From contig NZ_JAOQJP010000013.1 of assembly GCF_025567305.1 (NCBI RefSeq), forward strand, positions 1-64,000: a stretch of DNA of 64,000 nucleotides, written 5' to 3'. The position numbers and the translations under genes were made by a program. Numbering within the stretch: the first letter of the stretch is position 1; the number at the start of each line of letters is the position of its first letter. The notes beneath the pieces are model-generated. The model ran no database searches. It had not been told where the DNA came from and saw nothing but the letters and a program-made list of their open reading frames with translations. Positions 38,201 to 44,952 of this stretch are shown one piece after another. The stretch comes from Lentihominibacter butyricus (GTDB lineage: Bacteria > Bacillota > Clostridia > Peptostreptococcales > Anaerovoracaceae).

Positions 38201-38807
38201 ATTCTACGTCGAAGGCAAGGGATGGAGAGCTGCAGGTGAACTGACTGCAGGAACTGAAGTCAGACTTGAAGACGGAAGTGCAGGGACAGTCACTGAAAAA
38301 GAGGATATACAGCTTGAAGAACCTGTAACCGTATACAATTTTGAAGTCGAAGATTACCATACATATTACGTGTCCGAGCAGAAAGTTCTTGTACACAATA
38401 TGTGTGCAATGACAGCGAAAAATACAGCGGCATCTACAACAGTAGATAAAACTGTAGCCAGATCAGCATCAAATGACTCGGAATTTGAAATATGGCTGAA
38501 TAAAGGGGAAGCAAATTATTCTGTTTATCATGGTATGGTAGAAAATGAAGCAAAATATGTAGGAATAACAAAACAAGATTTAGAATTAAGGAGAATGCAG
38601 CATAAGAACAATAAAGCACATCCAAGGAAATTCGACATACTAGATAAAAAATATGATCACCTTACAAGAAATCAAGCCAGGGCAATAGAACAGTTTTTTA
38701 TAGAAAATGGACCAAATGAATGGAACTTAATTAACAGTATTAGCCCTAAAAATCGATTCTATGATCAGGCAATGCAATGGGCGGAAAGTTATATCAAAAG
38801 TAATTAA
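29289..38807 (+). CDS. Giant secreted RHS/YD-repeat polymorphic toxin with Hint domain and GIY-YIG-like nuclease tip
   Basis: A 3172-residue protein, WapA/RHS class, probably used against competing bacteria. In order: Sec signal peptide (1-30, ALVMFCL-like core ending VGYAA); DNRLRE-like domain (about 310-490); Ig-like domains (about 490-1030); DUF6531-type entry motif (about 1355-1405, GTFGSGWSHDYD); YD repeats (about 1400-2730); RHS core (TGLYNLNARYYNPENGVFM, about 2730); basic linker; Hint self-cleaving domain (about 2900-3037, CFTAGTKIHT to VLVHN); and a C-terminal GIY-YIG-like nuclease (about 3074-3172: YSVYHG, KYVGIT, RRMQH, AIEQFFIE). ATG 29289 follows AAAGG; the longer 29229 start lacks a site and would spoil the signal peptide. 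AT-rich codon use in the last 330 bases differs from the rest, typical of an exchanged tip. Confidence 0.93.
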   Translation: MDTKLRHKVIAWVLMFCLTITLIPNVGYAAKTEKKPAGSEKASAEKISPDEVSEKNVIEKKESVTTYDLGQGETMSVFHGGDVRYKDDSGKLVDYDPSLVAIANGEKTEQNESLEDYAYKNRQGDKKQYMPQLLSEETPILLEKESYRIEITPSSKTLKNTGIKQSEVKLEKEKVPTIYEDEEKLPVNAVYGDERKPAVFKYTSGDNGIKETIILNEKPESNVFEYVLKTGSLKAKKNSTSEGITIYDDSTDEIIAAIAQPWMNDAGADAYSEDITYDLSEGEEDGSYILKMTVDSDYLNDSERKYPVTIDPTTTWTGSSQMRDVYVISGSYAGTNFYDSGTVVMPAGSNSTGIHETYIQFVNLQSQISGKNISSAVLSAYEVSGGENGQTVGAFRVTGSWSPSSLTYNNRPSCESSAMSSIRTQPAAVAHALDILPYVKSVANGTASDNGVALKNITASPGYAVFFGSRSSYAVYRPKLTVTYSEEPPAATGAQVSPAYVKNSTDAKLTFSGLSSAGIARAEYKLTAYDEASQSEGSVIRDFSEDTAITSGSSLPVLEAGCYKVYVRGVSSSGAAGEAVSAGILHVDNTAPEIGSAALKNSSGEDIKGKWTQENNPVIEFSGVTDEHIDASAVSYAVKAKGTPVSDSDFKAPAELSINEAKPYSGSFRFVESDRSLTSGSYTIHVKASDKAGNEKVRRLSYQKDVDDPLGSLILTDLVTGNEVTQIYKPVNIEVGVSGTGSPIKESTLKLYKLTTNQAGTVTGVDSSSVKTLTKNITISENIVMDTLDVCDSYGKYRLVLYLKDSVGRTKEITKDFEVTYTLPVPDKVQIEHSKGGTATMVWGFSYTPQQKIKLGSIEGMFPDDEDFKTLVPAGENGTLPFDGSATINVPNEEGEWEVVIRGKSKNGHPGEEMIVPCVVDKTAPEVKDITFNQCYLQGTVKDDNLKEWTVYAKEKDASAYNEEPVAKGSSSVYNYLIAYIDINKAPFEENKEYTLKIVATDKAGNKTEKTTDMKVPSDNTKPKIIEAGLEIDKGESNLPYKGSFIVGSDKERLSVVGDVPGVVWYIANRESSPALKDENGNALYDALGWWDVLALKKESDGSRKYSVPVMENGYKNSISFSGSEISGNTGTKNFSSHDSVLSFRIKAQSDAAVYQIKANAVQEGQYVTIQPDTTYYVTDLTGSSAFAYNFDIKVTAAEGQSISDIPVIFYGDTSFNESFIYSNVEDFAPKRLSVEDKLNYKTYLKWDIPDDLPDNISYEVYRSTNEDFIPDESTRVASDIKAGYYTEINAWHGKDLYYKVCAVKKYSINTGVNREDRSSFTETMAGRAADPNESVKRLGIKDFWEFTEFNTPNGNGYIEKSSGNFVYQQSDAQIPNEGFDIKLMRTYNSQSSSRGTFGSGWSHDYDMELINVSENNTLDFTHVVLKDGNGTIYHFTRGTGDEHFISSFGSYVNLTAEQTEQNKTVTVSSGGSNTEVTLRYQFMLHTKDGLKYYFNSGGQLILMEENNGNFVIFEHDAKKGVLSAMRTNNDITLQFIYNDGKNGTDPLTVKEVRMPDGSRIEYDYTKPLLSSERLLTKVTEVSGDDSIEYVYEYDKPLLSSQPRNLTCIKEAQNKNKYDISYDFDTDQVKEVKYPDGEKFTFEYAEDNTSTITKKYSGGQVVLGEKDFFDRVYGKCEKSIRGAEDVSVLNGTDETGLDVMTRTYQDNQLIQTTNTAQYYEINSSGYIVEKSGIKENKAKYSGSTPVTETEDDGTVSEYTYYTAEDGANLDELIKTVKETNSDGKVTEYKKYSYDQSGNVTETINYVAGTKITNTYHTEGDFKGELASMTESLITVNDAYEITSESVKSTSVYTYQYNTADGVTQKTESCTQSIPKPDGTNETITTGKTYDVMGRLIKETDSRGYQTSSTYDGFGRLTATTYKYADSNQLKQSTAKEYDKNGMVTYEKLEDGIEKWYTYDSMGRVTNTKIKKGDSEENINTTYRYQDVSIYQGKGNDTVSVNNAYVTKQTYADGTIISETYTDHKGNVVRSYQGGLYTDMTYSLQGDLVTKWIMGQTLSGTDGLLEIYIYDDKGNLTATVTDPDYEPGTNTTGYKVREDSTGSDGSQIQGSIVSRSSYDADGNATEKTDPLGNTTHYAYDKSGNLLSVTLPDNVKYEYQYDVSDTDRTTKDVIIEPRTVKQGSETVTTTAKSIVVKDSTDKTIRVEDLGVSETDGTSISTSYEYDARDNLIKATDKKGNYRAYTYDVRDRLTAVDYYDSENGSAVKSLRCEFTYDDADNMTSMTDKKHVDGQDVIYRYTAYEYDDFNRLISVSECDTDALPSDEILQKNRITYGYDGKDRLVSIDYPDCALGVSGLKFTYNIHGWLTEVDAVSKNGSDRTLREYTYTEDGKVETIKDYTDFLNGLTGTGKWLKRTYTYDKLNRPTGIIYTDSMTGSSTAVKQSHIYTYDKNSNITSEDVIDRYGTANSTYYGQRRDYSYDVNDRLTVSSISRRTAEDAMSAAESHYYSYDAAGNKTSDVVQRQRSGSVELLSNKYYTYNEFNQLTAVDGLDMETGGLIGKTYAYDANGNQISETDQEAGKQIVYEYDADNRLRKATGRTGETVDYVQENQYNGFGQRVQKKEGSDVTEYFYDGSTVLYTEDAQDKVTSFNLIGAEDNILQTARADQDDAVNFYTYTKDLRESTINIVGADGTSQVTYDYDDYGETKTYDKDSASPFYNEVCYTAGIYDKTTGLYNLNARYYNPENGVFMTQDTYRGNRSRTATLNLYAYCTGNPVKYTDPSGHWIWGVVGAALGAYDGYKYAKKKKLKGWKKAAAIVGGATLGAVNPFKVVKVAKTGYKAYKAAKYTKTAVSTVKRSKTVVKVVSKAKPVIVAKKTVRVKAKPRTTIKLNTIAASNAKQAKVACFTAGTKIHTEKGFKNIEKIKAGDYVWSENPETKEKALKQVKKIFVREKDSIVRLAINGEVIETTSEHPFYVEGKGWRAAGELTAGTEVRLEDGSAGTVTEKEDIQLEEPVTVYNFEVEDYHTYYVSEQKVLVHNMCAMTAKNTAASTTVDKTVARSASNDSEFEIWLNKGEANYSVYHGMVENEAKYVGITKQDLELRRMQHKNNKAHPRKFDILDKKYDHLTRNQARAIEQFFIENGPNEWNLINSISPKNRFYDQAMQWAESYIKSN

Positions 38808-38821
38808 GGAGAATCAGTTAA

Positions 38822-39823
38822 ATGATAGATATGTATCATCCTATAACAGAATTATATAGAAAAAGATATGCGAAATTAAATGATGAAACAAAACAATTGC
38901 TCAAAAAATTAGAGGATATAGATAGTGATCTTTTTCAGCTGAGACTGATAAGGAGAAAGAGGCCCAAACTATGCAGAGGCGATGTTTTCGTAATGAATCT
39001 GTTTGATGACATCTATTTCTATGGCGTAGTATTGAATACAGATATCAATGATGATTTTATGGGTAAGAATCTTGTTTCTATTTCCATTTTAAAGAAGTAT
39101 TCAAAAGGAGCAACGACGTTTCTGCAGGTAGAATCGCTGAAGGCTGAAGATATTCTCATAAAGCCTAATATTGTATCAAGGGCATATTGGAGCAACGGAT
39201 TTTTCTATAATACAGGAGAAAACATACGTAACAGCATCGATATAGATTATGGCTTTTTTAGTAGTTGCCATAAATTATATGTAAATGATTACGGAGAGGA
39301 ACTGAAACTGGTTCCTGAGATAAAAAATTATTTTGCGATAACAACTATGACAGGTATTGGAAGTATGCTGCGCTATGAACTGATAATAGATGATTCATTC
39401 ATGAGTGAAGAGGATCGGGAGGCATTTCGCAGGTACATAGATGAGGCGGTAAGTTATGTACCGCCTCAGAAGGAGCCGAGTGAATTCGACAAAAGCATCG
39501 CACCATTCGAATTTGAAAAAGAACACGGGCGAAGATACTGTGTGACGCTGGAGGATTTTGAAAAGCTGCGATATATATTCACATGGAAGGACAGCGATAT
39601 AGAAGGGAACGGCTACGAGTGGGAAGAAGTGATGAAGCTCTTTGTAAAGGACAGATTTTCTGATATACGAAAACGCATAAAATTCGATTCAGAAGCAGGG
39701 ATGTTTTATATGTACTGTTCGGACAGCGAAATGCTGCAGGAAGTGATAAGCCGGTTTGTTGAAGAACTCAAGGCGACCGGACTGAAAGAATATGTAGAGA
39801 AGATAGATTTTGAGACATTGTAA
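38822..39823 (+). CDS. Immunity protein, Imm26-like plus Imm51-like fusion (cognate to the RHS tip)
   Basis: A 333-residue cytoplasmic protein starting 14 bases after the toxin stop, the position of a cognate immunity gene. The N-terminal half (about 45-200, CRGDVFVMNLFDDIYFYGVVL) resembles Imm26. The C-terminal part (about 225-333, YEWEEVMKLFVKDRFSDI, FDSEAGMFYMYCS) resembles Imm51. AAGGAG precedes the ATG, and the same start is used by the paralogue at 41285. Family names are from pattern memory. That it neutralises the GIY-YIG-like tip is inferred from position. Confidence 0.8.
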   Translation: MIDMYHPITELYRKRYAKLNDETKQLLKKLEDIDSDLFQLRLIRRKRPKLCRGDVFVMNLFDDIYFYGVVLNTDINDDFMGKNLVSISILKKYSKGATTFLQVESLKAEDILIKPNIVSRAYWSNGFFYNTGENIRNSIDIDYGFFSSCHKLYVNDYGEELKLVPEIKNYFAITTMTGIGSMLRYELIIDDSFMSEEDREAFRRYIDEAVSYVPPQKEPSEFDKSIAPFEFEKEHGRRYCVTLEDFEKLRYIFTWKDSDIEGNGYEWEEVMKLFVKDRFSDIRKRIKFDSEAGMFYMYCSDSEMLQEVISRFVEELKATGLKEYVEKIDFETL

Positions 39824-39835
39824 TACACTCATTTT

Positions 39836-39864
39836 GCCGCATCAGAAACAGACCCTGATGCGGC
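39836..39864 (+). terminator. Terminator after the first immunity gene
   Basis: GCCGCATCAG (39836-39845) pairs with CTGATGCGGC (39855-39864), followed by ATTTCCATTTTT. It forms the left end of a 181-bp repeat. Confidence 0.75.
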
Positions 39865-40019
39865 ATTTCCATTTTTGAATGGGCACCTTATTTAGAAAAA
39901 GACGATGTATTTTTTTAAAATATAAAAAATTCAGAAAAAATATGCTATAATCACGATACAGTAAAAGTGAGTAAACTTGCCTGCTTTTGTAAAGTACCAT
40001 GATCCGGAGTAAATGAGGT
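39839..40019 (+). repeat. 181-bp direct repeat, copy 1 (terminator, promoter and toxin-tip stub)
   Basis: It aligns without gaps to 40744-40924 (offset 905), with a modest number of mismatches. The unit contains a terminator hairpin, an AT-rich promoter with TGCTATAATCAC (-10 at 39946-39951), and a short frame reading FVKYHDPE before a stop. Confidence 0.9.
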
Positions 40020-40140
40020 ACGAATAAAGGGCGCACACTGGCATTTCTTTAGAAGCAGTATCGCAGGAAAAATAGGTCCATCAGAACCATTGAAAAAATT
40101 TCTTGAAGAGCATGGCATTAAATATACGATATATGATTGA
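40003..40140 (+). pseudogene. Orphan toxin C-terminal tip, broken
   Basis: An open stretch with no start codon reads SGVNEVRIKGAHWHFF and continues to LKKFLEEHGIKYTIYD before TGA at 40138. It is preceded in frame by a TGA at 40000. In another frame just upstream, FVKYHDPE (39986-40009) leads into it, so a frameshift separates the two halves. The 3' end stands 15 bases before the next immunity gene. This is the pattern of displaced RHS toxin tips kept with their immunity genes. Too short for a complete toxin. Confidence 0.6.
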
Positions 40141-40155
40141 AATAGGAGGGATAAT

Positions 40156-40731
40156 ATGGAATACGAATATATGATACCACCGGTTAAAAACTATGATTTC
40201 TTTGAGTTTACTAAAGAGGATGCGAAAATATATTTTAACTGGTATATGGAAGAAAAGGGGCACCGGATAGAGATGCTGGAAGAATATGTGCATAATGCAG
40301 GTGTGGATATTGATTTTGATTACTCGCCTGAATCTCTGATCCCCTTGTGGAGATGGTATGAAACGATAATAGTTTCGGAAAAAAAGACTGAAGAAGAGAT
40401 TGAGGCAGAGAAAAACAAAGTGCCGGAATGGCTGCACAGTCAGATATCAGATGAAAAGATATCGATGAATACATTGAAGTTCGGCATGGATATAGCTATA
40501 TATTTTGCGGAAGTCATGATACGCAATAGTGATGGAAAACTGCACTGGGGATATGTGACAAAACCTAAAAATTATATTAATGTAAACAGACCTGTTGTTT
40601 CAGGGTTTAAAGCAGGGCAAGAGTTGGATCCAAGCCGAACGGTGTATGTATTGACTTTGAGCTCTGAAGAGGAAAAGAATGAAAAACGACTATATGACAG
40701 ATATTACGTCTGGCAAGAAGATATAGAATAA
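40156..40731 (+). CDS. Putative orphan immunity protein
   Basis: A 191-residue acidic protein with no signal peptide or membrane segment. Visible features: MEYEYMIPPVKNYDFFEF at the N terminus and LKFGMDIAIYFAEVMIRNS followed by LHWGYVTKPKNYINVNRPVV near the C terminus. The family is not recognised by me. The strong ribosome site GGAGGG and its position directly behind a broken toxin tip (40003-40140) argue for an immunity gene matching a tip no longer intact. Confidence 0.65.
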   Translation: MEYEYMIPPVKNYDFFEFTKEDAKIYFNWYMEEKGHRIEMLEEYVHNAGVDIDFDYSPESLIPLWRWYETIIVSEKKTEEEIEAEKNKVPEWLHSQISDEKISMNTLKFGMDIAIYFAEVMIRNSDGKLHWGYVTKPKNYINVNRPVVSGFKAGQELDPSRTVYVLTLSSEEEKNEKRLYDRYYVWQEDIE

Positions 40732-40743
40732 GCACATATTTGC

Positions 40744-40924
40744 GCATCAGAAACAGACCCTGATGCGGCATTTCCATTTTTGAATAAGCACCTTATTTAG
40801 AAAAAGACGATGTATTTTTTTAAAATATAAAAAATTCAGAAAAAATATGCTATAATCACGATAAAGTAAAAGTGAGTCAGCATGCATGCTCTTGTAAAGT
40901 ACCATGATCCAGAGTAAAGGAGGT
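40744..40924 (+). repeat. 181-bp direct repeat, copy 2
   Basis: The counterpart of 39839-40019. It again carries the CTGATGC hairpin, the TGCTATAATCAC promoter (-10 at 40851-40856) and a KYHDPE stub ending in TAA, and here it leads directly into the ribosome site of the next immunity gene. Confidence 0.9.
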
Positions 40925-40931
40925 CTAACTG

Positions 40932-41234
40932 ATGAAATGTGATTGTGCAGAGAGAATAGGGATAAAGATAAATTCATATGATTTTTTCATTGAATTGAAA
41001 GAGTTTTTTGAGGGACAGGTCCAGAAAGGTATATTTGAGGATGTTCCGGTGGAAGAACCGTATTATATCGGTTATAGTGAAGATTCAGACCCATTATACT
41101 GGTATGCTGATAAGTGGTATAGATGCAATGCATGCGGAACGCTATGGGAATTTAGATACCCTGATTTTCCGGCGGTAGGAAGAGTGAGGAAATTTGAAGA
41201 TGGCATATATCCGGGACCGGAAACGAATTTATAA
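40932..41234 (+). CDS. Putative small immunity protein with zinc-ribbon-like cysteines
   Basis: A 100-residue protein with Cys pairs MKCDC at the start and RCNACG near residue 70, plus many aromatic residues (WYADKWYRCNAC, LWEFRYPDFP). AAAGGAGGT lies well placed before ATG 40932. The family is not recognised. Its place between a promoter cassette with a toxin-tip stub and a clear immunity gene suggests an immunity role. The four cysteines could bind zinc. Confidence 0.6.
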   Translation: MKCDCAERIGIKINSYDFFIELKEFFEGQVQKGIFEDVPVEEPYYIGYSEDSDPLYWYADKWYRCNACGTLWEFRYPDFPAVGRVRKFEDGIYPGPETNL

Positions 41235-41284
41235 GAATTAGGGATTAAAAGGCTATGAGAATATTTCATTAAGGAGAAATACAG

Positions 41285-42292
41285 ATGACCGGTATATATA
41301 ATCCTATAAGAGAAGCTTCGCGAAAGAGGTATGAGAGTTTAAATGATGAAACGAAGTACAGGCTAAAAAAGCTGGAGAATATATATGACAGTATATATCA
41401 GCCTAAGTTGATAAAAAGAAAGAGACCTAAACTATGCAGAGGCGATGTTTTCGTAACTAATCTTTTTGATGATACATATTATTATGGGGTCGTTTTGAAT
41501 GCAGGTATCGATGTACACCCATTGGGAAGTAATCTTGTGTGCGTGTGTTTGATAAGAAAATATTCAAGAGGAACAGGAGCAACGGACTTTTTACAAGTTA
41601 AATCGCTGAAGACTGAAGATATTCTTATAAAGCCATGCATTGTTTCAAGAGCATACTGGAGCAACGGATTTTTCTACAATACAGGAGAAAACATCAATGG
41701 CAGCATTGATATAGACTATGGATTTTACAGGAATCATTATAAAGCCTATGTCAACGAATATGGAGCTTTGATCGATCATACCCCAGAGTTAAAGCAATCT
41801 TTTGGAATAGTAACTATGACAGGCATTGGAAGTATGCTGCGCTACGAATTGATAATAGATGATTCATTCATGGAGGAAGAGGATCGGGGGGCATTTCGCA
41901 GGTACATAGCTGAGGCGGTAAGTTATGTGCCGCCTCAGAAGGAGCCAAGTGAATTCGACAAAAGCATCGCACCGTTCGAGTTTGAAAAAGAGCACGGGCG
42001 AAGATACTGCGTGACGCTGGAGGATTTTGAGAAGCTGCGATATATATTCACCTGGAAGGACAGTGACATAGAAGGGAACGGCTACGAGTGGGAAGAAGTG
42101 ATGAAACTCTTCGTAAAGGACAGATTTTCTGATATACGAAAACGCATAAAATTCGATTCAGAAGCAGGGATGTTTTATATGTACTGTTCGGACGGCGACA
42201 TGCTGCAGGAAGTGATAAGCCGGTTTGTTGAAGAACTCAAGGCGACCGGACTGAAAGAATATGTAGAGAAGATAGATTTTGAGACACTGTAA
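41285..42292 (+). CDS. Immunity protein, Imm26-like plus Imm51-like fusion (second copy)
   Basis: A 335-residue paralogue of the 38822 gene with the same two-part layout. The last 130 residues (from about 205) are nearly identical, including at the DNA level, whereas the first 200 differ at roughly a third of positions. This is a mosaic: the Imm51-like half is conserved and the Imm26-like half has diverged, which may change which toxin tip is recognised. AAGGAG precedes ATG 41285. Probably co-transcribed with the small gene 50 bases upstream. Confidence 0.8.
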   Translation: MTGIYNPIREASRKRYESLNDETKYRLKKLENIYDSIYQPKLIKRKRPKLCRGDVFVTNLFDDTYYYGVVLNAGIDVHPLGSNLVCVCLIRKYSRGTGATDFLQVKSLKTEDILIKPCIVSRAYWSNGFFYNTGENINGSIDIDYGFYRNHYKAYVNEYGALIDHTPELKQSFGIVTMTGIGSMLRYELIIDDSFMEEEDRGAFRRYIAEAVSYVPPQKEPSEFDKSIAPFEFEKEHGRRYCVTLEDFEKLRYIFTWKDSDIEGNGYEWEEVMKLFVKDRFSDIRKRIKFDSEAGMFYMYCSDGDMLQEVISRFVEELKATGLKEYVEKIDFETL

Positions 42293-42382
42293 TGGCTGAT
42301 GATACACATTGAATTTAGGAGCATATGATATCGTATCTGTAGAACAGAGCCAGTACACAATGTTAATAATAAGAACAAAACG

Positions 42383-42416
42383 GGGATGCGAAAATCGCAT
42401 CCCTGATCATTTTTTG
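42383..42416 (+). terminator. Terminator at the end of the toxin/immunity locus
   Basis: GGGATGCGA-AAA-TCGCATCCC, then TGATCATTTTTTG, 90 bases after the last immunity gene. The stop codon of the convergent HAD gene overlaps the T run. Confidence 0.85.
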
Positions 42417-43219
42417 CTCGCGCGTGCAGCGACGGCGATATCGCCGACTCCGTTCAAAACGATGCTCGGGCGGTAGGCGTAGGTCTTGAGCGTATCTCGG
42501 GAGGAAACTCCGGAAAGCACCAGGACCGTGGACATGCCACTTTCCATACCTGAGATGATGTCAGTATCCATGCGGTCGCCGACCATCACAGCTTCGGCAG
42601 AGTGGCAGTTGAGCAGGCGGAGGCCCGTACGCATCATCAACGGATTGGGCTTTCCACAGAAATATGCCTGAGTGCCGGTCGCCATCTCGATAGGGGCGAT
42701 CAGTGCGCGGCAGGCGGGGGCGATGCCGTTTTCGATGGGGCCGGAAACATCGGAATTGGCTCCGATCAGTTTAGCTCCGCTCATGACGAGGTTGGTGGCT
42801 TTCGTCAGTGTGTCGAGCGAATAAGATCTGCCTTCGCCGACGATGACGTAATCCGGATTCACATCATTCATGGTGATGCCGGCGTCGTAAAGCGCATTCA
42901 GAAGCCCTGCCTCGCCGATCACGAACGCGGAACATCCGGGAGCCTGCTCTTTCAGAAAAGCCGCTGTAGCCAGCGCGCTGGTGTAAAAACGGTCTTCGGG
43001 CACATCGAGCCCCATGCGCGCAAGCTTCTGATTCAGCTCGCGCGGAGTATATCCGCTGTTATTTGTCAGAAACAGGTATTCTTTATCCTCATCGTGCAGC
43101 CACTGAATGAATTCGGCCACACCGGGCAGGATCCGGTTGCCGTGATAGATCACACCGTCCATATCGCAGATAAAGCCTTTTTTCTCATTGAAATCTATTT
43201 TATCAGTTGTAATATCCAT
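42407..43219 (-). CDS. HAD-IIA family phosphatase (NagD/glycerol-phosphatase type)
   Basis: A 270-residue HAD hydrolase. The nucleophile motif GFICDMDGVIYHG, motif II FLTNNSGYT and C-terminal VMVGDRMDTDIISGMESGM are all present, with the C2a-type cap between. Relatives dephosphorylate p-nitrophenyl phosphate, UMP, glycerol phosphate or pyridoxal phosphate; the substrate is not told by sequence. ATG 43219 follows AAAGGAGG; the longer frame to 43426 is upstream sequence. Monocistronic. Confidence 0.92.
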   Translation of the reverse strand: MDITTDKIDFNEKKGFICDMDGVIYHGNRILPGVAEFIQWLHDEDKEYLFLTNNSGYTPRELNQKLARMGLDVPEDRFYTSALATAAFLKEQAPGCSAFVIGEAGLLNALYDAGITMNDVNPDYVIVGEGRSYSLDTLTKATNLVMSGAKLIGANSDVSGPIENGIAPACRALIAPIEMATGTQAYFCGKPNPLMMRTGLRLLNCHSAEAVMVGDRMDTDIISGMESGMSTVLVLSGVSSRDTLKTYAYRPSIVLNGVGDIAVAARASKK

Positions 43220-43378
43220 ATACTGCAATCCTCCTTTCCGGATCTGATCAGACTTGATAAACCCATTATAGCACTGCCGGGGGAGATTTCCCATCCGGAG
43301 AGCGGAGATTTTACACAGCAGACGTATGATTTTCCTTTGATTTAATATACCGGCGATATGTTTTACATAATAGAACAA

Positions 43379-43400
43379 GGGGATGCGAGACCGCATCCCC
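43379..43400 (-). terminator. Terminator of the KS/ACP/reductase operon
   Basis: GGGGATGCG and CGCATCCCC form a 9-bp stem with a 4-base loop; the minus-strand 3' flank is TTGTTCTATT. Nearly the same stem sequence is used at 42383. Confidence 0.7.
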
Positions 43401-43472
43401 TTTGAGTTTCTCTGATGTTTATTCATGTGTATCGGTATGTAGTGGCGTGCATCGATGTGCGCCTGTTTATAC

Positions 43473-44678
43473 CTATTTATACCGCTCGATCATGACTGCC
43501 GCATTGTGACCGCCGAAGCCGAATGAGGCGGAAACCGCCGTATCGACGTGGATGTCACGCGTTTCAGCCGTGATGTTCAGATCCTCGAAGACAGTCTTGC
43601 AGGTGTTGCCGTGCACTTTGTTGTGCTGGATCGATTCTGCGCAGACCATCGCCTCGATAGCGCCGCTGGCGCCGAGCGTGTGGCCGATGAGGCACTTGGT
43701 CGCACTGATCGCCGGCTGGTTTTCCCTGCTTCCGAACAGCTCCCTTATTATCATCGCCTCAGTCTTGTCGTTGAGATTCGTGGCGGTACCGTGCGCATTG
43801 TAATAATCCACATGCTTATCGCCGATAAGCTTTTGAAGCATATCCCTGATGACCTTGCCGTCCTCGCGCATAGCGACGATGCTGTATCCGTCGCATGAGC
43901 TTTCGAAACCGGTGACTTCCGCATAGATATGAGCGTTTCTGGCGAGAGCGTGCTCCAGCTCCTCCAGCACGAGCACTGATGCAGCACCTTCACTGAAAAG
44001 GAAGCCGTTGCCTTCTTCGGAAAACGGGTATGCGTAGCCTTCATCGCTGAGCGATGCGCATTTGAGAGCTTCGAAGCCTCTTACGAGCAGCAGGTTTTTG
44101 TCCGGCAGGTAGTCGCTGCCGCCGCAAAGCGCCATGTCGCACTGACCGTTCAGTATGCTCTTGTATCCGCCGCCGACAGCCTCTGTGCCGGAAGCGCATG
44201 CCATGCTGAGTACGGAGCTTCTGCCGTGGATGCCGAGCACGATGGAGATCCATGCTGCCAGTGAGCTCTGCATCGTCATCGGGATCAGCAGCGTGTTGAT
44301 GCTGTTTTCATATTCGAGCTGGAACGCCTGGTCCATCAGCTCGTACATGTTGGGAGCGCCGACGCCCATGTATACTCTGGTATCGTCATCAGGCGTTTCG
44401 ATGCCCGCGTCAGCGAGCGCTTTGAGCGCTGAAAAGCACGCAGTGCAGGCGCTCTTTGAGCCTCTGCGTTTCACCTGCTTGAGTTTCTTTGCATATTCCG
44501 AATCGTCGAACTCAGGATACGGTATGTAAAATCTGCTGTGCAGCTTTTCCTTTGCGGGGTTGTCTTTCACGATCTCGTGGAGGTCGACTTTTCTGTCGCA
44601 GAGATTGCGGAAGACTTCGCTGTGCTCCGTTCCGGCCGAGCATATCGCGGACATGCCTGTTATCACGACTCTACGCAT
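43473..44678 (-). CDS. Beta-ketoacyl-ACP synthase (KAS II/FabF-like)
   Basis: A 401-residue stand-alone condensing enzyme with the Cys-His-His triad: SMACASGTEA, NAHGTATNLND and CLIGHTLGASGAIEA. The C-terminal SFGFGGHNAAVM is typical. The start overlaps the ACP gene by 8 bases. With the reductase and ACP of the same operon and the synthases on the other strand, it probably supplies an acyl or extender building block to the megasynthase rather than general fatty acids. That role is inferred. Confidence 0.92.
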   Translation of the reverse strand: MRRVVITGMSAICSAGTEHSEVFRNLCDRKVDLHEIVKDNPAKEKLHSRFYIPYPEFDDSEYAKKLKQVKRRGSKSACTACFSALKALADAGIETPDDDTRVYMGVGAPNMYELMDQAFQLEYENSINTLLIPMTMQSSLAAWISIVLGIHGRSSVLSMACASGTEAVGGGYKSILNGQCDMALCGGSDYLPDKNLLLVRGFEALKCASLSDEGYAYPFSEEGNGFLFSEGAASVLVLEELEHALARNAHIYAEVTGFESSCDGYSIVAMREDGKVIRDMLQKLIGDKHVDYYNAHGTATNLNDKTEAMIIRELFGSRENQPAISATKCLIGHTLGASGAIEAMVCAESIQHNKVHGNTCKTVFEDLNITAETRDIHVDTAVSASFGFGGHNAAVMIERYK

Positions 44679-44928
44679 CGGCTGCTCTCCCCTTTATCTC
44701 GTCGATCTTTTCAACGATGTCGCTGATAGTACGCACGTTTGACAGATCGTCGTTGCTGAAAACTATGTCGAATGCCTTTTCGATGTCTCCGACGATCAGA
44801 ACCTTGTCGAGTGAGTCGACGTGAAGGTCTGCCGCCAGATCGAGATCAGGCGTGATGGTGATGTCCGGGTCAAGCTCGCTGCCCAGCTCCTCTTTGATGA
44901 TTTCGATTATCTTTTCGATGTTGTCCAT
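44671..44928 (-). CDS. Acyl carrier protein
   Basis: An 85-residue acidic four-helix carrier with the phosphopantetheine Ser in LHVDSLDKV. Length and charge are typical of type II ACPs. It lies between the reductase and the ketosynthase, overlapping the latter. The Sfp-type transferase at 49157 is the likely activating enzyme. Confidence 0.95.
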   Translation of the reverse strand: MDNIEKIIEIIKEELGSELDPDITITPDLDLAADLHVDSLDKVLIVGDIEKAFDIVFSNDDLSNVRTISDIVEKIDEIKGRAADA

Positions 44929-44952
44929 TTCGTAAATCCTCCTGTGCTTGTC

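Noticed and set aside
38000..38405. Intein in the RHS protein
   Set aside because: The Hint fold is present but there is no homing endonuclease and no extein continuation; in this context it is a pre-toxin processing domain.
43473..44678. Ordinary housekeeping FabF
   Set aside because: The enzyme class fits, but it shares an operon with a Ccr-like reductase under the cluster operator and lacks other fatty-acid synthesis genes, so a cluster role is preferred.
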